The translations under genes and the position numbers were made by a program. Below are positions 51,618-59,031 of a DNA stretch of 64,000 bases, piece by piece. Position 1 is the first letter of the stretch, and each line of letters opens with the position of its first letter. The DNA is from Nocardioides panzhihuensis (GTDB lineage: Bacteria; Actinomycetota; Actinomycetes; Propionibacteriales; Nocardioidaceae): the NCBI RefSeq assembly GCF_013408335.1, contig NZ_JACBZR010000001.1, positions 496,001-560,000 of the forward strand. The letters are read 5' to 3'. The notes beneath the pieces were generated by a model. The model was given only the letters and a program-made list of their open reading frames with translations, was not told the DNA's origin and did no database searches.

Positions 51618-52988
51618 TTGTCATCACCGCCTCGCGCAGCCGTCAGCTCCGTCGGCATGGTCAACGGCTTCGATGCCACCGACCTGGATGCCCAACCGCG
51701 GGACATCGCGTCGATGATCGAGCGACGCAACCGCCTCCTGGGACCCGGGTACCAGCTCTTCTACACCGATCCGATCGAGCTGACCCACGCCGAGGGTGTC
51801 CATCTCTACGCGAGCGACGGGACCGAGTACCTCGATGCCTACAACAACGTGGCACAGATCGGCCACTGCCACCCGCGCGTCGTCGAGGCGGTCTCTCGCC
51901 AGCTGGCGAACCTGAACACCAACACCCGCTACCTCCAGGAGCCGCTGCTCGACCTGGCGGAGCAGCTGCTCGCTCACTTCCCGCCGGCTCTCGACCGGGT
52001 GACATTGACCTGCACCGGGTCGGAGGCGAACGACCTCGCGACACGGATCGCCCACCACCACACGGGTTCCAGCGGGATCATCGTCACCGCGAACGCCTAC
52101 CACGGCGTCACCAGCAGCGTGGCGGCGTACTCTCCCTCCCTCGGCGCCGGCGAGCGCCCGGGACCGAATGTCCGCACCATCGCGGCACCCAACCCGGCAC
52201 GGTTCGCGGACGAGGCCGAGCTGATCGCCGCGGTGCGCAGCGACGTGCGCCGGGCCGCCGACGACCTCGTCCGCACCGGCCACGGTGTGAGCGCCTGTCT
52301 GATCGACACAGTCCTCTCTTCCGACGGTGTCTTCACCCACCCGACGGGCGTCCTGCGAGCACTTGCGGAGGAGGTCCGCTCCTACGGCGCCGTGATGATC
52401 GCCGACGAGGTCCAGGCCGGCTTCGGCCGCACGGGCGACGACTGGTGGGGCTTTGCTCGCCATGGGTTCGTCCCGGACATCGTCACGATGGGCAAGCCGA
52501 TGGGCAACGGCTACCCGGTCGCCGCGGTGGTCCTCCGTGCCGAGGTGGGTCAGGGCTTCGAGTCGGCAGTCCGCTACTTCAACACCTTCGGCGGCAGCAC
52601 CGCCGCTGCCGCCGCCGCCCGAGCGGTGATCGGGGTCATCGAGGAGGAGGACCTGATCGAGCGCTCCCGGCTCATGGGCGCCTCTCTCGGCGACGCTCTC
52701 CGCGATCTCGCCCGCGACACCGACCTCATCGGAGCGGTCCGTGGCGTCGGGATGTTCTACGGGGTCGAGCTGTCGTCGGAGGGCGGTCCCGTCGGAGGGG
52801 CGCGCATGGCGCGCAAGGTCGTCGACCGGATGCGCCGCGCCGGGGTGCTGATCTCGGCGTCCGGCCCCCACGGCAACGTGCTGAAGATCCGACCTCCCCT
52901 CACGTTCGAACAGACCCACGTCGACCGCCTCGTCGAGGCCCTCGCCGCGGGCCTCAAAGCGGCCGAACCCTCAACACGAGAGGTCTGA
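51618..52988 (+). CDS. Class-III PLP enzyme, AGXT2L-type amino-alcohol-phosphate phospho-lyase
   Basis: 456 residues from TTG 51618 with AAGGAT 7 bases upstream; ATG 51657 is an alternative. YLDAYNNVAQIGHCHPRVVEAV and NTNTRYLQEPLL match the ethanolamine-phosphate/5-phosphohydroxylysine phospho-lyase branch (NVAxxGHCHP, NTNxRYLxxx) rather than ordinary transaminases. IADEVQAGFGRTGDDW has the PLP-pyridine Asp (about 263), and K293 in TMGKPMGNG is the Schiff-base Lys. The reaction would release phosphate and ammonia, leaving an aldehyde. It follows the cognate kinase directly. Confidence 0.85.
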   Translation: MSSPPRAAVSSVGMVNGFDATDLDAQPRDIASMIERRNRLLGPGYQLFYTDPIELTHAEGVHLYASDGTEYLDAYNNVAQIGHCHPRVVEAVSRQLANLNTNTRYLQEPLLDLAEQLLAHFPPALDRVTLTCTGSEANDLATRIAHHHTGSSGIIVTANAYHGVTSSVAAYSPSLGAGERPGPNVRTIAAPNPARFADEAELIAAVRSDVRRAADDLVRTGHGVSACLIDTVLSSDGVFTHPTGVLRALAEEVRSYGAVMIADEVQAGFGRTGDDWWGFARHGFVPDIVTMGKPMGNGYPVAAVVLRAEVGQGFESAVRYFNTFGGSTAAAAAARAVIGVIEEEDLIERSRLMGASLGDALRDLARDTDLIGAVRGVGMFYGVELSSEGGPVGGARMARKVVDRMRRAGVLISASGPHGNVLKIRPPLTFEQTHVDRLVEALAAGLKAAEPSTREV

Positions 52989-52991
52989 GCG

Positions 52992-53753
52992 ATGGCGACT
53001 CCACAGATCGATGTCAATGCCGATGCCGGCGAGAGCTTCGGACGTTGGCCGCTGGGCGACGAGGTCGGCTTGTTCGCGTTCGTCTCGAGCGCCAACATCG
53101 CCTGCGGCCACCATGCCGGCGACCCATCCACGATGCGTGCGGCGGTGCAGGCCGCGCGTGGTGCCGGTGTCGCGGTCGGTGCGCACCCCGGCTACGACGA
53201 CAAGGCCGGCTTCGGCCGCCGCGCCATCGCGATGTCGCTCGCGGAGACCGTCGACTCGGTCGTCTACCAGGTCGGGGCCCTGGCGGCGATCTGTGCGAGC
53301 GAGGGCGTCCCGCTCCGGCACGTCAAACCGCACGGGGCGCTGATGGGAGCGATGTGCCGCGACCCCGAGCTTGCGCTGGCGATCGCGACAGGTCTCCGCA
53401 GCGCCGGGTTCGACCTGCCCATGATGATGGCACCGACCCCAGCCCTCGACGCCGTCGGTGCGGCGGGCCTCCCAGTCATCCCCGAGAACGCCGTCGACCT
53501 CGACTTCGATGACGACGGGATCAACATCATCGAGCCGCGTCCCGCGGCCAAGGACCCCGAACTGGTCGCCGAGACGGCCGTGATGGTGGCATCCGGCCGA
53601 GCATCGACCGTGTCGGGACGCAGCATCGCAATGCCGGTGCGCTCGGTGTGCGTCCACGGCGACAGGCCCAACGCCGTAGCCATCGCCGCAGCGGTCACCC
53701 GCGCGCTGGCCGCTGCCGGCTTCGAGGTCCGCTCGGTCGAGCCATGGACATGA
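52992..53753 (+). CDS. pxpA: LamB/YcsF family protein, 5-oxoprolinase subunit A-like
   Basis: 253 residues from ATG 52992. It opens with QIDVNADAGESFGRWPLGDE, the family signature, then SSANIACGHHAGDPSTM and AVGAHPGYDDKAGFGRR, and VRHVKPHGALMGAM-like RHVKPHGALMG. In E. coli PxpA, PxpB and PxpC together open 5-oxoproline with ATP; LamB was named for lactam utilisation. Its stop overlaps the PxpB-like gene start, and PxpC-like follows, so the three form a complex. The true substrate may be another lactam. Confidence 0.92.
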   Translation: MATPQIDVNADAGESFGRWPLGDEVGLFAFVSSANIACGHHAGDPSTMRAAVQAARGAGVAVGAHPGYDDKAGFGRRAIAMSLAETVDSVVYQVGALAAICASEGVPLRHVKPHGALMGAMCRDPELALAIATGLRSAGFDLPMMMAPTPALDAVGAAGLPVIPENAVDLDFDDDGINIIEPRPAAKDPELVAETAVMVASGRASTVSGRSIAMPVRSVCVHGDRPNAVAIAAAVTRALAAAGFEVRSVEPWT

Positions 53754-54664
53754 CGCACGCACGAGGAGGTTCGCCGGCCTACACGACGTTTCCCGATGGA
53801 AGTCGTGCCAGCTTCGGGGGCGACGAGTACATCTTCGTCGAGCTCGACGAGGCGATGAGCATCGCCGCCGCCCTCCGGGCCCAGTCGATCACGGTGCGCA
53901 TCACCGACCTGGAGCTGCCGGGCGTTCTCGACATCGCGCCAGCCAACAGCAGCTACCTGATCCGCGTCGACCCGGAGGCCATCGATCCCCGCCGGGCGCT
54001 GACCACGATCGCGGACGTCCACGCGGCTGGGCAGACCGCGGCGGCGACGATCTCCACCGAGATCCTCGACGTACCCGTCCTCTACGACGACCCTTGGTCG
54101 ACCGAGGTCTGCATGCGCTTCCGCGACGGACACCAGTCCGCGACCGAGACCGACCTCCAGTTCACCGCGCGGATCAATGGCTTCGTCTCCGTCGACGAGC
54201 TGGTCGAGGCGCACTCGAGCGCGCCGTTCATCGTGACGTTTCCCTGCTTCAAGCCCGGCAACGCGGAGTCGTACCAACTCGTGCCCCGCGAGCGACAGAT
54301 CCAGGCGCCCAAGTACCTCACGCCGCGCACTGAGACACCGGCCCGCGCCGTTGCCCATGGCGGTGCCTTCACGGTCATCTATCCCTCGAGCGGGGTCGGC
54401 GGCTACCAGCTGCTCGGGCGTAGCGCGATCCCGGTGGTCGACCTCAGCCAGACCACGCGCGAGTTCCGCAGGTCGCCCGTACTGACGCCCATCTCGACCC
54501 TGCTGCAGTTCCGCCCGGTCGACCGGGCGGAGTACGACGAGGTGCGTCGTCTCGTGGACGCCGACCAGTACGCCGTCCGCCGCGCGCCCGTCGAGTTCTC
54601 CCTCTCCGACTTCGATGAGGACCCGGTGGGATACGCGCGCTCGCTCAAGGAGCTGCTGTCGTGA
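53750..54664 (+). CDS. pxpB: 5-oxoprolinase subunit B-like (AHS1/KipI family), divergent
   Basis: 304 residues from ATG 53750 (ATGGACATG, so 53744 is also in frame). The AHS1 pattern is present but altered: LDVPVLYDDPWSTEV, FVSVDELVEAHSSAPFIVTFPCFKPGNAESYQL, and KYLTPRTETPARAVAHGGAFTVIYPSSGVGGYQLLGRSAIPV. It is longer than the usual about 220-residue PxpB, with an extra C-terminal piece ending in FDEDPVGYARSLKELL. It should act with PxpA and PxpC in ATP-dependent lactam opening. The divergence hints at a changed substrate. Confidence 0.85.
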   Translation: MTHARGGSPAYTTFPDGSRASFGGDEYIFVELDEAMSIAAALRAQSITVRITDLELPGVLDIAPANSSYLIRVDPEAIDPRRALTTIADVHAAGQTAAATISTEILDVPVLYDDPWSTEVCMRFRDGHQSATETDLQFTARINGFVSVDELVEAHSSAPFIVTFPCFKPGNAESYQLVPRERQIQAPKYLTPRTETPARAVAHGGAFTVIYPSSGVGGYQLLGRSAIPVVDLSQTTREFRRSPVLTPISTLLQFRPVDRAEYDEVRRLVDADQYAVRRAPVEFSLSDFDEDPVGYARSLKELLS

Positions 54665-55647
54665 TCTCGGTTCTGGCCCCGGGGCCGCACACGACGATTC
54701 AGGACAGCGGTCGACCCGGCTACTACGCCATGGGACTTCCACCGTCGGGCGCGCTGGACCAGTACGCGCACGCGTGCGCCAACGTCCTGGTCGGCAACGC
54801 CGAATCGGCCGCGACCCTCGAGGCGACCGCGGCCGGACCCACCCTCGGGTTCGATCAGGACGTCCTCGTCGCGGTGACCGGCGCCGACGTCGACGTCACC
54901 ATCGATGGTCGGCCGGTGGAGACTTGGGCGGCCCACCTGATCCGGGCGAGTCAGCAGCTGACGGTCGGTCTGGCCAGGGCTGGCGCCAGGGCCTACCTCG
55001 CCGTGCGCGGCGGCATCGACTGCCCTCTGTTCCTCGGCAGCCGCTCGACCTACACCGCGGCCGCCGTCGGTGGCCTCTCGGGCAGGCCCCTCGTCGCCGG
55101 AGACACGCTGCGGGTCGGCCACGAGATCGCCGCCCCGGCGCGACCCGGCGCACGCATCGACTCCCGGCTCCGTGGTCGTACCGGGGGCGAGGTGACGGTC
55201 CGGGTCGTCCCAGGGCTGTGCAACTACCGGTTCGCAGCCGAGTCGATGGAGCGGTTCTTCGGCGGCACCTACACGATGACGGCACGCGCCGACCGGATCG
55301 GTTGCCGCCTCGACGGCCCGAGCCTGACCTACGTGGAGCGCGACCAGCCGTTTGGCGCAGGCGACGACCCGAGCAACGTCGTCGACCTGGGCTACCCCGT
55401 CGGGTCGATACAGGTCCCCAGCGGGGTGGAGCCGATCTGCCTGCTCCGGGACGCTGTCACCGGCGGTGGCTACGCGACCCTCGGCACGGTGATCAGCGCC
55501 GACCTCGACCTGCTCGCGCAAGCGCGAGCTCCTGACACCGTGCGATTCGAGCCGGTGTCGATCGACGATGCCCTGGCCGCCAGAGCTGCGTCCCGGTCCC
55601 GACTGCGCGAGGTGCGCACCAACCTCAACCTCCTCAGTCTGTTCTGA
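54661..55647 (+). CDS. pxpC: 5-oxoprolinase subunit C-like (AHS2/KipA family)
   Basis: 328 residues from GTG 54661, overlapping the PxpB stop. The family start is VLAPGPHTTIQDSGRPGYYAMGLPPSGALDQYAHACANVLVGN. Later YLAVRGGIDCPLFLGSRSTY, and GYPVGSIQVPSGVEPICLLRDAVTGGGYATLGTVISADLDLLAQ, which is the diagnostic QVPxxGxPIxLLxDxxTxGGYPxxG region. With PxpA and PxpB it forms the lactamase complex. After it comes a 75-base gap and an SDR. Confidence 0.9.
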   Translation: MISVLAPGPHTTIQDSGRPGYYAMGLPPSGALDQYAHACANVLVGNAESAATLEATAAGPTLGFDQDVLVAVTGADVDVTIDGRPVETWAAHLIRASQQLTVGLARAGARAYLAVRGGIDCPLFLGSRSTYTAAAVGGLSGRPLVAGDTLRVGHEIAAPARPGARIDSRLRGRTGGEVTVRVVPGLCNYRFAAESMERFFGGTYTMTARADRIGCRLDGPSLTYVERDQPFGAGDDPSNVVDLGYPVGSIQVPSGVEPICLLRDAVTGGGYATLGTVISADLDLLAQARAPDTVRFEPVSIDDALAARAASRSRLREVRTNLNLLSLF

Positions 55648-55722
55648 TCCGAGTCCGGCACTTCGTCCTCCTTCGCAGTCTGGGCTGCGAAGGACCCATG
55701 AACAACCACGGAAGTGAGAAAC

Positions 55723-56472
55723 ATGCAGATCGACAACGTCGCCGCCATCGTCACCGGCGCGGCATCCGGGCTCGGTAACGCGACGGCCGCGGCGCTCGCG
55801 GCCAAGGGGGCCCGCGTCTTCGGGCTCGACCTCGACATCGCCACCGCTCCCGAGATCGACGGCGTCGCCTACATCAAGGCTGACGTCACCAGCGAGTCCC
55901 AAGTACGTGCTGCAGTCGCGCATGCCGCCGAGCAGCGGCCGCTGCGAGTGGTCATCAACTGCGCCGGCATCGGCACACCTGCCCGCATCCTGGGCAAGGC
56001 AGGCGTCCACGACCTGGCCCTCTACGCCAAGATCGTCCAAGTCAACCTGATCGGGACCTTCACCGTGCTCGCGATCGCCGCCGAGGCGATGGCGAGCACC
56101 AAACCGCTCGACCACGCCCAACGCGGTGTCATCGTCAACACTGCATCGGTCGCGGCCTTCGAAGGGCAGATCGGACAGGCGGCCTACTCGTCCGCTAAAG
56201 GCGGGGTGGTCGGCCTCACCCTCCCTGCCGCCCGCGATCTCGCCCAGCACGGCATACGCGTGAACACCATTGCCCCAGGAATCGTGGAGACTCCCATGCT
56301 CGCCTCCCTCAGCGAGAAGGTCCGAGAGAGCCTAGCCGCGGATGTGCCATTCCCCAAGCGCCTCGGACGACCGTCCGACTATGCCGACCTCGTCGCGTTC
56401 ATCATCGATCACGACTACCTCAACGGCGAGATCATCCGCATGGACGGAGCCTTGCGCCTAGCCCCTCGTTGA
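55723..56472 (+). CDS. Short-chain 3-hydroxyacyl-CoA dehydrogenase (HSD10-like SDR)
   Basis: 249 residues from ATG 55723. [20 protein letters not shown] is the NAD loop, INCAGIG follows, and a long insertion [23 protein letters not shown] is typical of type-II 3-hydroxyacyl-CoA dehydrogenase/17-beta-HSD10. Active-site Ser is in [24 protein letters not shown] with Tyr and Lys. It oxidises 3-hydroxyacyl-CoA to 3-oxoacyl-CoA for the thiolase that follows 33 bases downstream. Confidence 0.9.
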   Translation: MQIDNVAAIVTGAASGLGNATAAALAAKGARVFGLDLDIATAPEIDGVAYIKADVTSESQVRAAVAHAAEQRPLRVVINCAGIGTPARILGKAGVHDLALYAKIVQVNLIGTFTVLAIAAEAMASTKPLDHAQRGVIVNTASVAAFEGQIGQAAYSSAKGGVVGLTLPAARDLAQHGIRVNTIAPGIVETPMLASLSEKVRESLAADVPFPKRLGRPSDYADLVAFIIDHDYLNGEIIRMDGALRLAPR

Positions 56473-56505
56473 TCCCCGGCTCCCACCAGAAAAGAAGGCA
56501 CCAGC

Positions 56506-57684
56506 ATGCACTCAGCCGTCATCGTCGACATCGTCCGGACCGCCTCCGGAAAGGGAAAACCAGGCGGTGCCCTGTCCGGGCTCCACCCCGTCGGCCTACT
56601 CGCGACCCTGCTCACCTCGCTCGCCGACCGCAACGACCTCGATCCGGCCGTGGTCGACGACGTCATCGCCGGCTGCGTCACTCAGGCAGGCGACCAGGCT
56701 CTCAACATCGCCCGCAACGCCGTCCTGGCCGCAGGCTTCCCGATCGAGGTGCCCGGCACCAGCATCGACCGGCAGTGCGGTTCCTCGCAGCAGGCCGCAC
56801 ATTTCGCCGCCCAAGGCGTGATCGCGGGCGCGTACGACGTCGTGATCGCAAGCGGCGTCGAGTCGATGAGTCGCGCGCCGATGTTCTCCTCAGCTCGAGG
56901 CGGCCACCCGACGGCACCCCTCGGCGACCGATTCCCGTCCCTGCCCACACAAGGCATCGGCGCGGAACGGATCGCCGCCCAGTGGAAGCTAGACCGCGAG
57001 GCTCTCGACGCATTCTCCGCCGAGTCGCACCGCCGCGCCGCGACGGCGGCCACCGGCGGAGACTTCAGCCACGAGATCGTCCCCATCACGCTCCCCGACG
57101 GGAGCGTCCACACCGAGGACGAGACCATACGGGCCACGACGTCCACCCAGGGGCTGGCCGGCCTACAGCCATCGTTCTACGACGACGAATTGGCCAGTCG
57201 GTACCCAGAGGTCGGATGGCGCATCACTCCCGGAAACTCCTCCCCGCTGACCGACGGCGCAAGCGCAGCGCTGATCATGAGCGAACAGAAGGCCAGCCAG
57301 CTCGGGTTGACCCCGCGCGCCCGGTTCCACAGCTTCGCTGTCGTGGGATCAGATCCGGAGATCATGCTGACCGGCCCGCTCCCGGCGACGCACAAGATCC
57401 TCAGAAAGGCCGGACTCACCATCGACGACATCGACGCCTACGAAGTCAACGAGGCGTTCGCACCGGTGCCGCTCGCCTGGGCGGCAGAGTTCGGTGCCGA
57501 CCCCACCAAGCTCAACCCCCGCGGGGGCGCAATCGCGCTCGGCCACCCCCTCGGCGGCTCCGGGACCCGGCTGATGGCGACCATGGTCAACTACCTCGAG
57601 GCCACCGGCGGGCGGTACGGCCTTCAGACCATGTGCGAAGGCGGCGGCATGGCCAACGCCACCATCATCGAACGCCTCGGCTGA
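56506..57684 (+). CDS. Acetyl-CoA acetyltransferase/3-ketoacyl-CoA thiolase
   Basis: 392 residues from ATG 56506. Nucleophile C91 is in DRQCGSSQQA, ALGHPLGGSG (about 345-352) has the catalytic His, and C377 lies in QTMCEGGGMANATI. EVNEAFAPVPLAW is the third family box. It cleaves the 3-oxoacyl-CoA to acetyl-CoA and a shortened acyl-CoA. This is the last gene of the operon; the sequence behind it is rearranged. Confidence 0.94.
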   Translation: MHSAVIVDIVRTASGKGKPGGALSGLHPVGLLATLLTSLADRNDLDPAVVDDVIAGCVTQAGDQALNIARNAVLAAGFPIEVPGTSIDRQCGSSQQAAHFAAQGVIAGAYDVVIASGVESMSRAPMFSSARGGHPTAPLGDRFPSLPTQGIGAERIAAQWKLDREALDAFSAESHRRAATAATGGDFSHEIVPITLPDGSVHTEDETIRATTSTQGLAGLQPSFYDDELASRYPEVGWRITPGNSSPLTDGASAALIMSEQKASQLGLTPRARFHSFAVVGSDPEIMLTGPLPATHKILRKAGLTIDDIDAYEVNEAFAPVPLAWAAEFGADPTKLNPRGGAIALGHPLGGSGTRLMATMVNYLEATGGRYGLQTMCEGGGMANATIIERLG

Positions 57685-57959
57685 GGCCGCACCAGACGGC
57701 GAGCTGGGCGCGGGTCAGATGGCGATGCCGGTCGGGCCTGACTGACCAACGTGTGTGGACGTCACAGCTAGCCGTCGCCTGCTGGTGACCGGATCATCAC
57801 CCGGTAGCGCTGGGCAAGCAGCGTCGGCTTCTTGCGGGGTGGCATCCGCATCCCTCCTAGGGTGGGGGTGGGTCCGGTGCGGGCCTGTCCAGATCTGCTT
57901 CGCGTATCGCCCTCGTACTGCGAGCCTGGTCTTGATACACGTGCCACTCGTGAGGAGTG

Positions 57960-58226
57960 ATGGAAGTGACCAACCGTCTGGCCGGTGCGACGAGCCCGTA
58001 TCTCCTCCAACATGCAGATAATCCGGTGGACTGGTGGGAGTGGGGGCCTGACGCGTTTGAGGAGGCACCGCGGCGGGATGTTCCTGTCCTGCTGTCGGTC
58101 GGGTACGCCGCCTGTCACTGGTGCCATGTGATTCTGTGTACGCTCAGGGTTTGGCCGAATTCAGCGAACTCGCAGATCAGGAGCATTACTTCGCTCCATC
58201 TCGGTTCAGCTTCGATCGCCGAGTGA
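57960..58226 (+). pseudogene. Truncated YyaL/DUF255 thioredoxin-domain protein, N-terminal 57 residues
   Basis: From ATG 57960 the frame reads [20 protein letters not shown], then [14 protein letters not shown] and [20 protein letters not shown], the highly conserved start of YyaL (spermatogenesis-associated protein 20 family), including its CxxC-like CHWC. At about 58128 the similarity ends and an unrelated tail of about 30 residues follows to a stop at 58226. The normal protein has about 650 residues. GAGGAG-like SD precedes it, so the 5' end is native; the break is next to IS481 remnants. Confidence 0.85.
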
Positions 58227-58282
58227 CGCTGACTCCGCGGCTTCGTGTATCACTTCGTGTATCACGAGGACACTGCTGGTCA

Positions 58283-58870
58283 GGCTGAGGCGGTGCGGTG
58301 GGGCTTGATGGAATTGTGCCTCGCGTCAACGGCGGCGATTGTCTCGCGTACGTCGTTGGACCTGCGGTAGCAGAAGTGGTTGTCGGTGATGACCCGCTCG
58401 ATCTGGGTCATGCCGTGGGTCGCGAAGTAATCGGCGGCCGATCGATGAACCCGACACAGGTCGAGCCCTCTCGTCCAGGAGGGCCTCGGAGTAGGCCAGC
58501 CGGGAGCGGTCATCGACCGTAGAGTGCTCGTAGCCGCCGCCGATCCGGGCGCTTTCTGTTTGCCGGCCTTGCCCTTTGCCGGGCCGTGGGCCTTCCAGTT
58601 GCCACCGTCGGGACCTTGCTGACCCTTCTTGATGTCGACGTGGACCAGTGCACCGGGCCGGTCACGTTCATAGAGCACCTCGGTGGTCTTCACGGCCCAG
58701 ATGACCTCGCCGGTCATCGGATTGCGTTGGCGCAGCTAGGCAACGCGATGACGGCGTAGGACCCGCCCCGCGGCCCAGTGCTGGGGTGTCGAGGTCGGGA
58801 CCCGAGCCAGTCCTTGGCGGCGGCGCTCGGCCGCTGCTGGAGACCTTGACAGCGAGACGGGGCGCAAGGA
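58283..58870 (-). pseudogene. Decayed IS481-family transposase
   Basis: Minus-strand frames carry YERDRPGALVHVDIKK, GNWKAHGPAKGKAGKQKAPG, (other frame) GGYEHSTVDDRSRLAYSEALLDE, and ADYFATHGMTQIERVITDNHFCYRRSNDV...IKPHRT. This is the IS481 DDE domain with the first Asp in HVD and the second in VITDNH. At least three frame changes and a stop (between VLRRHRVA and LRQRNP) break it, and the C-terminus after IKPHRT, including the last Glu, is lost. No terminal inverted repeats found. Confidence 0.85.
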
Positions 58871-58877
58871 GGATGAA

Positions 58878-58897
58878 CCAAACGTACGATTGTTTGG
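58878..58897. promoter_or_regulatory. Candidate operator upstream of the second acyl-CoA ligase
   Basis: CCAAAC-GTACGATT-GTTTGG is a 6+8+6 inverted repeat 134 bases upstream of the ligase start. It shares AAAC/GTTT arms with the repeat at 61015-61026 before the MHS transporter. TetR-type operators of fatty-acid genes often look like this. Confidence 0.4.
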
Positions 58898-59031
58898 CGT
58901 ATGGCGGGTTGAAGTTTGCGTGAGTGGCTTGAAGTGCAGGATTGCGATCTTGCAGGGCGACAAGCGCGATTTCATCGTCGCTGACCAAGGGCAGTCCTCG
59001 GCGGGTTTGGCCTCGCTCGGACGGCTTACTC

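Noticed and set aside
57768..57853. Short minus-strand frame (MPPRKKPTLLAQRYRVMI) divergent from the YyaL fragment
   Set aside because: About 28 codons, GGGAGG-like SD but no recognisable family and disturbed surroundings; not enough to call a gene.
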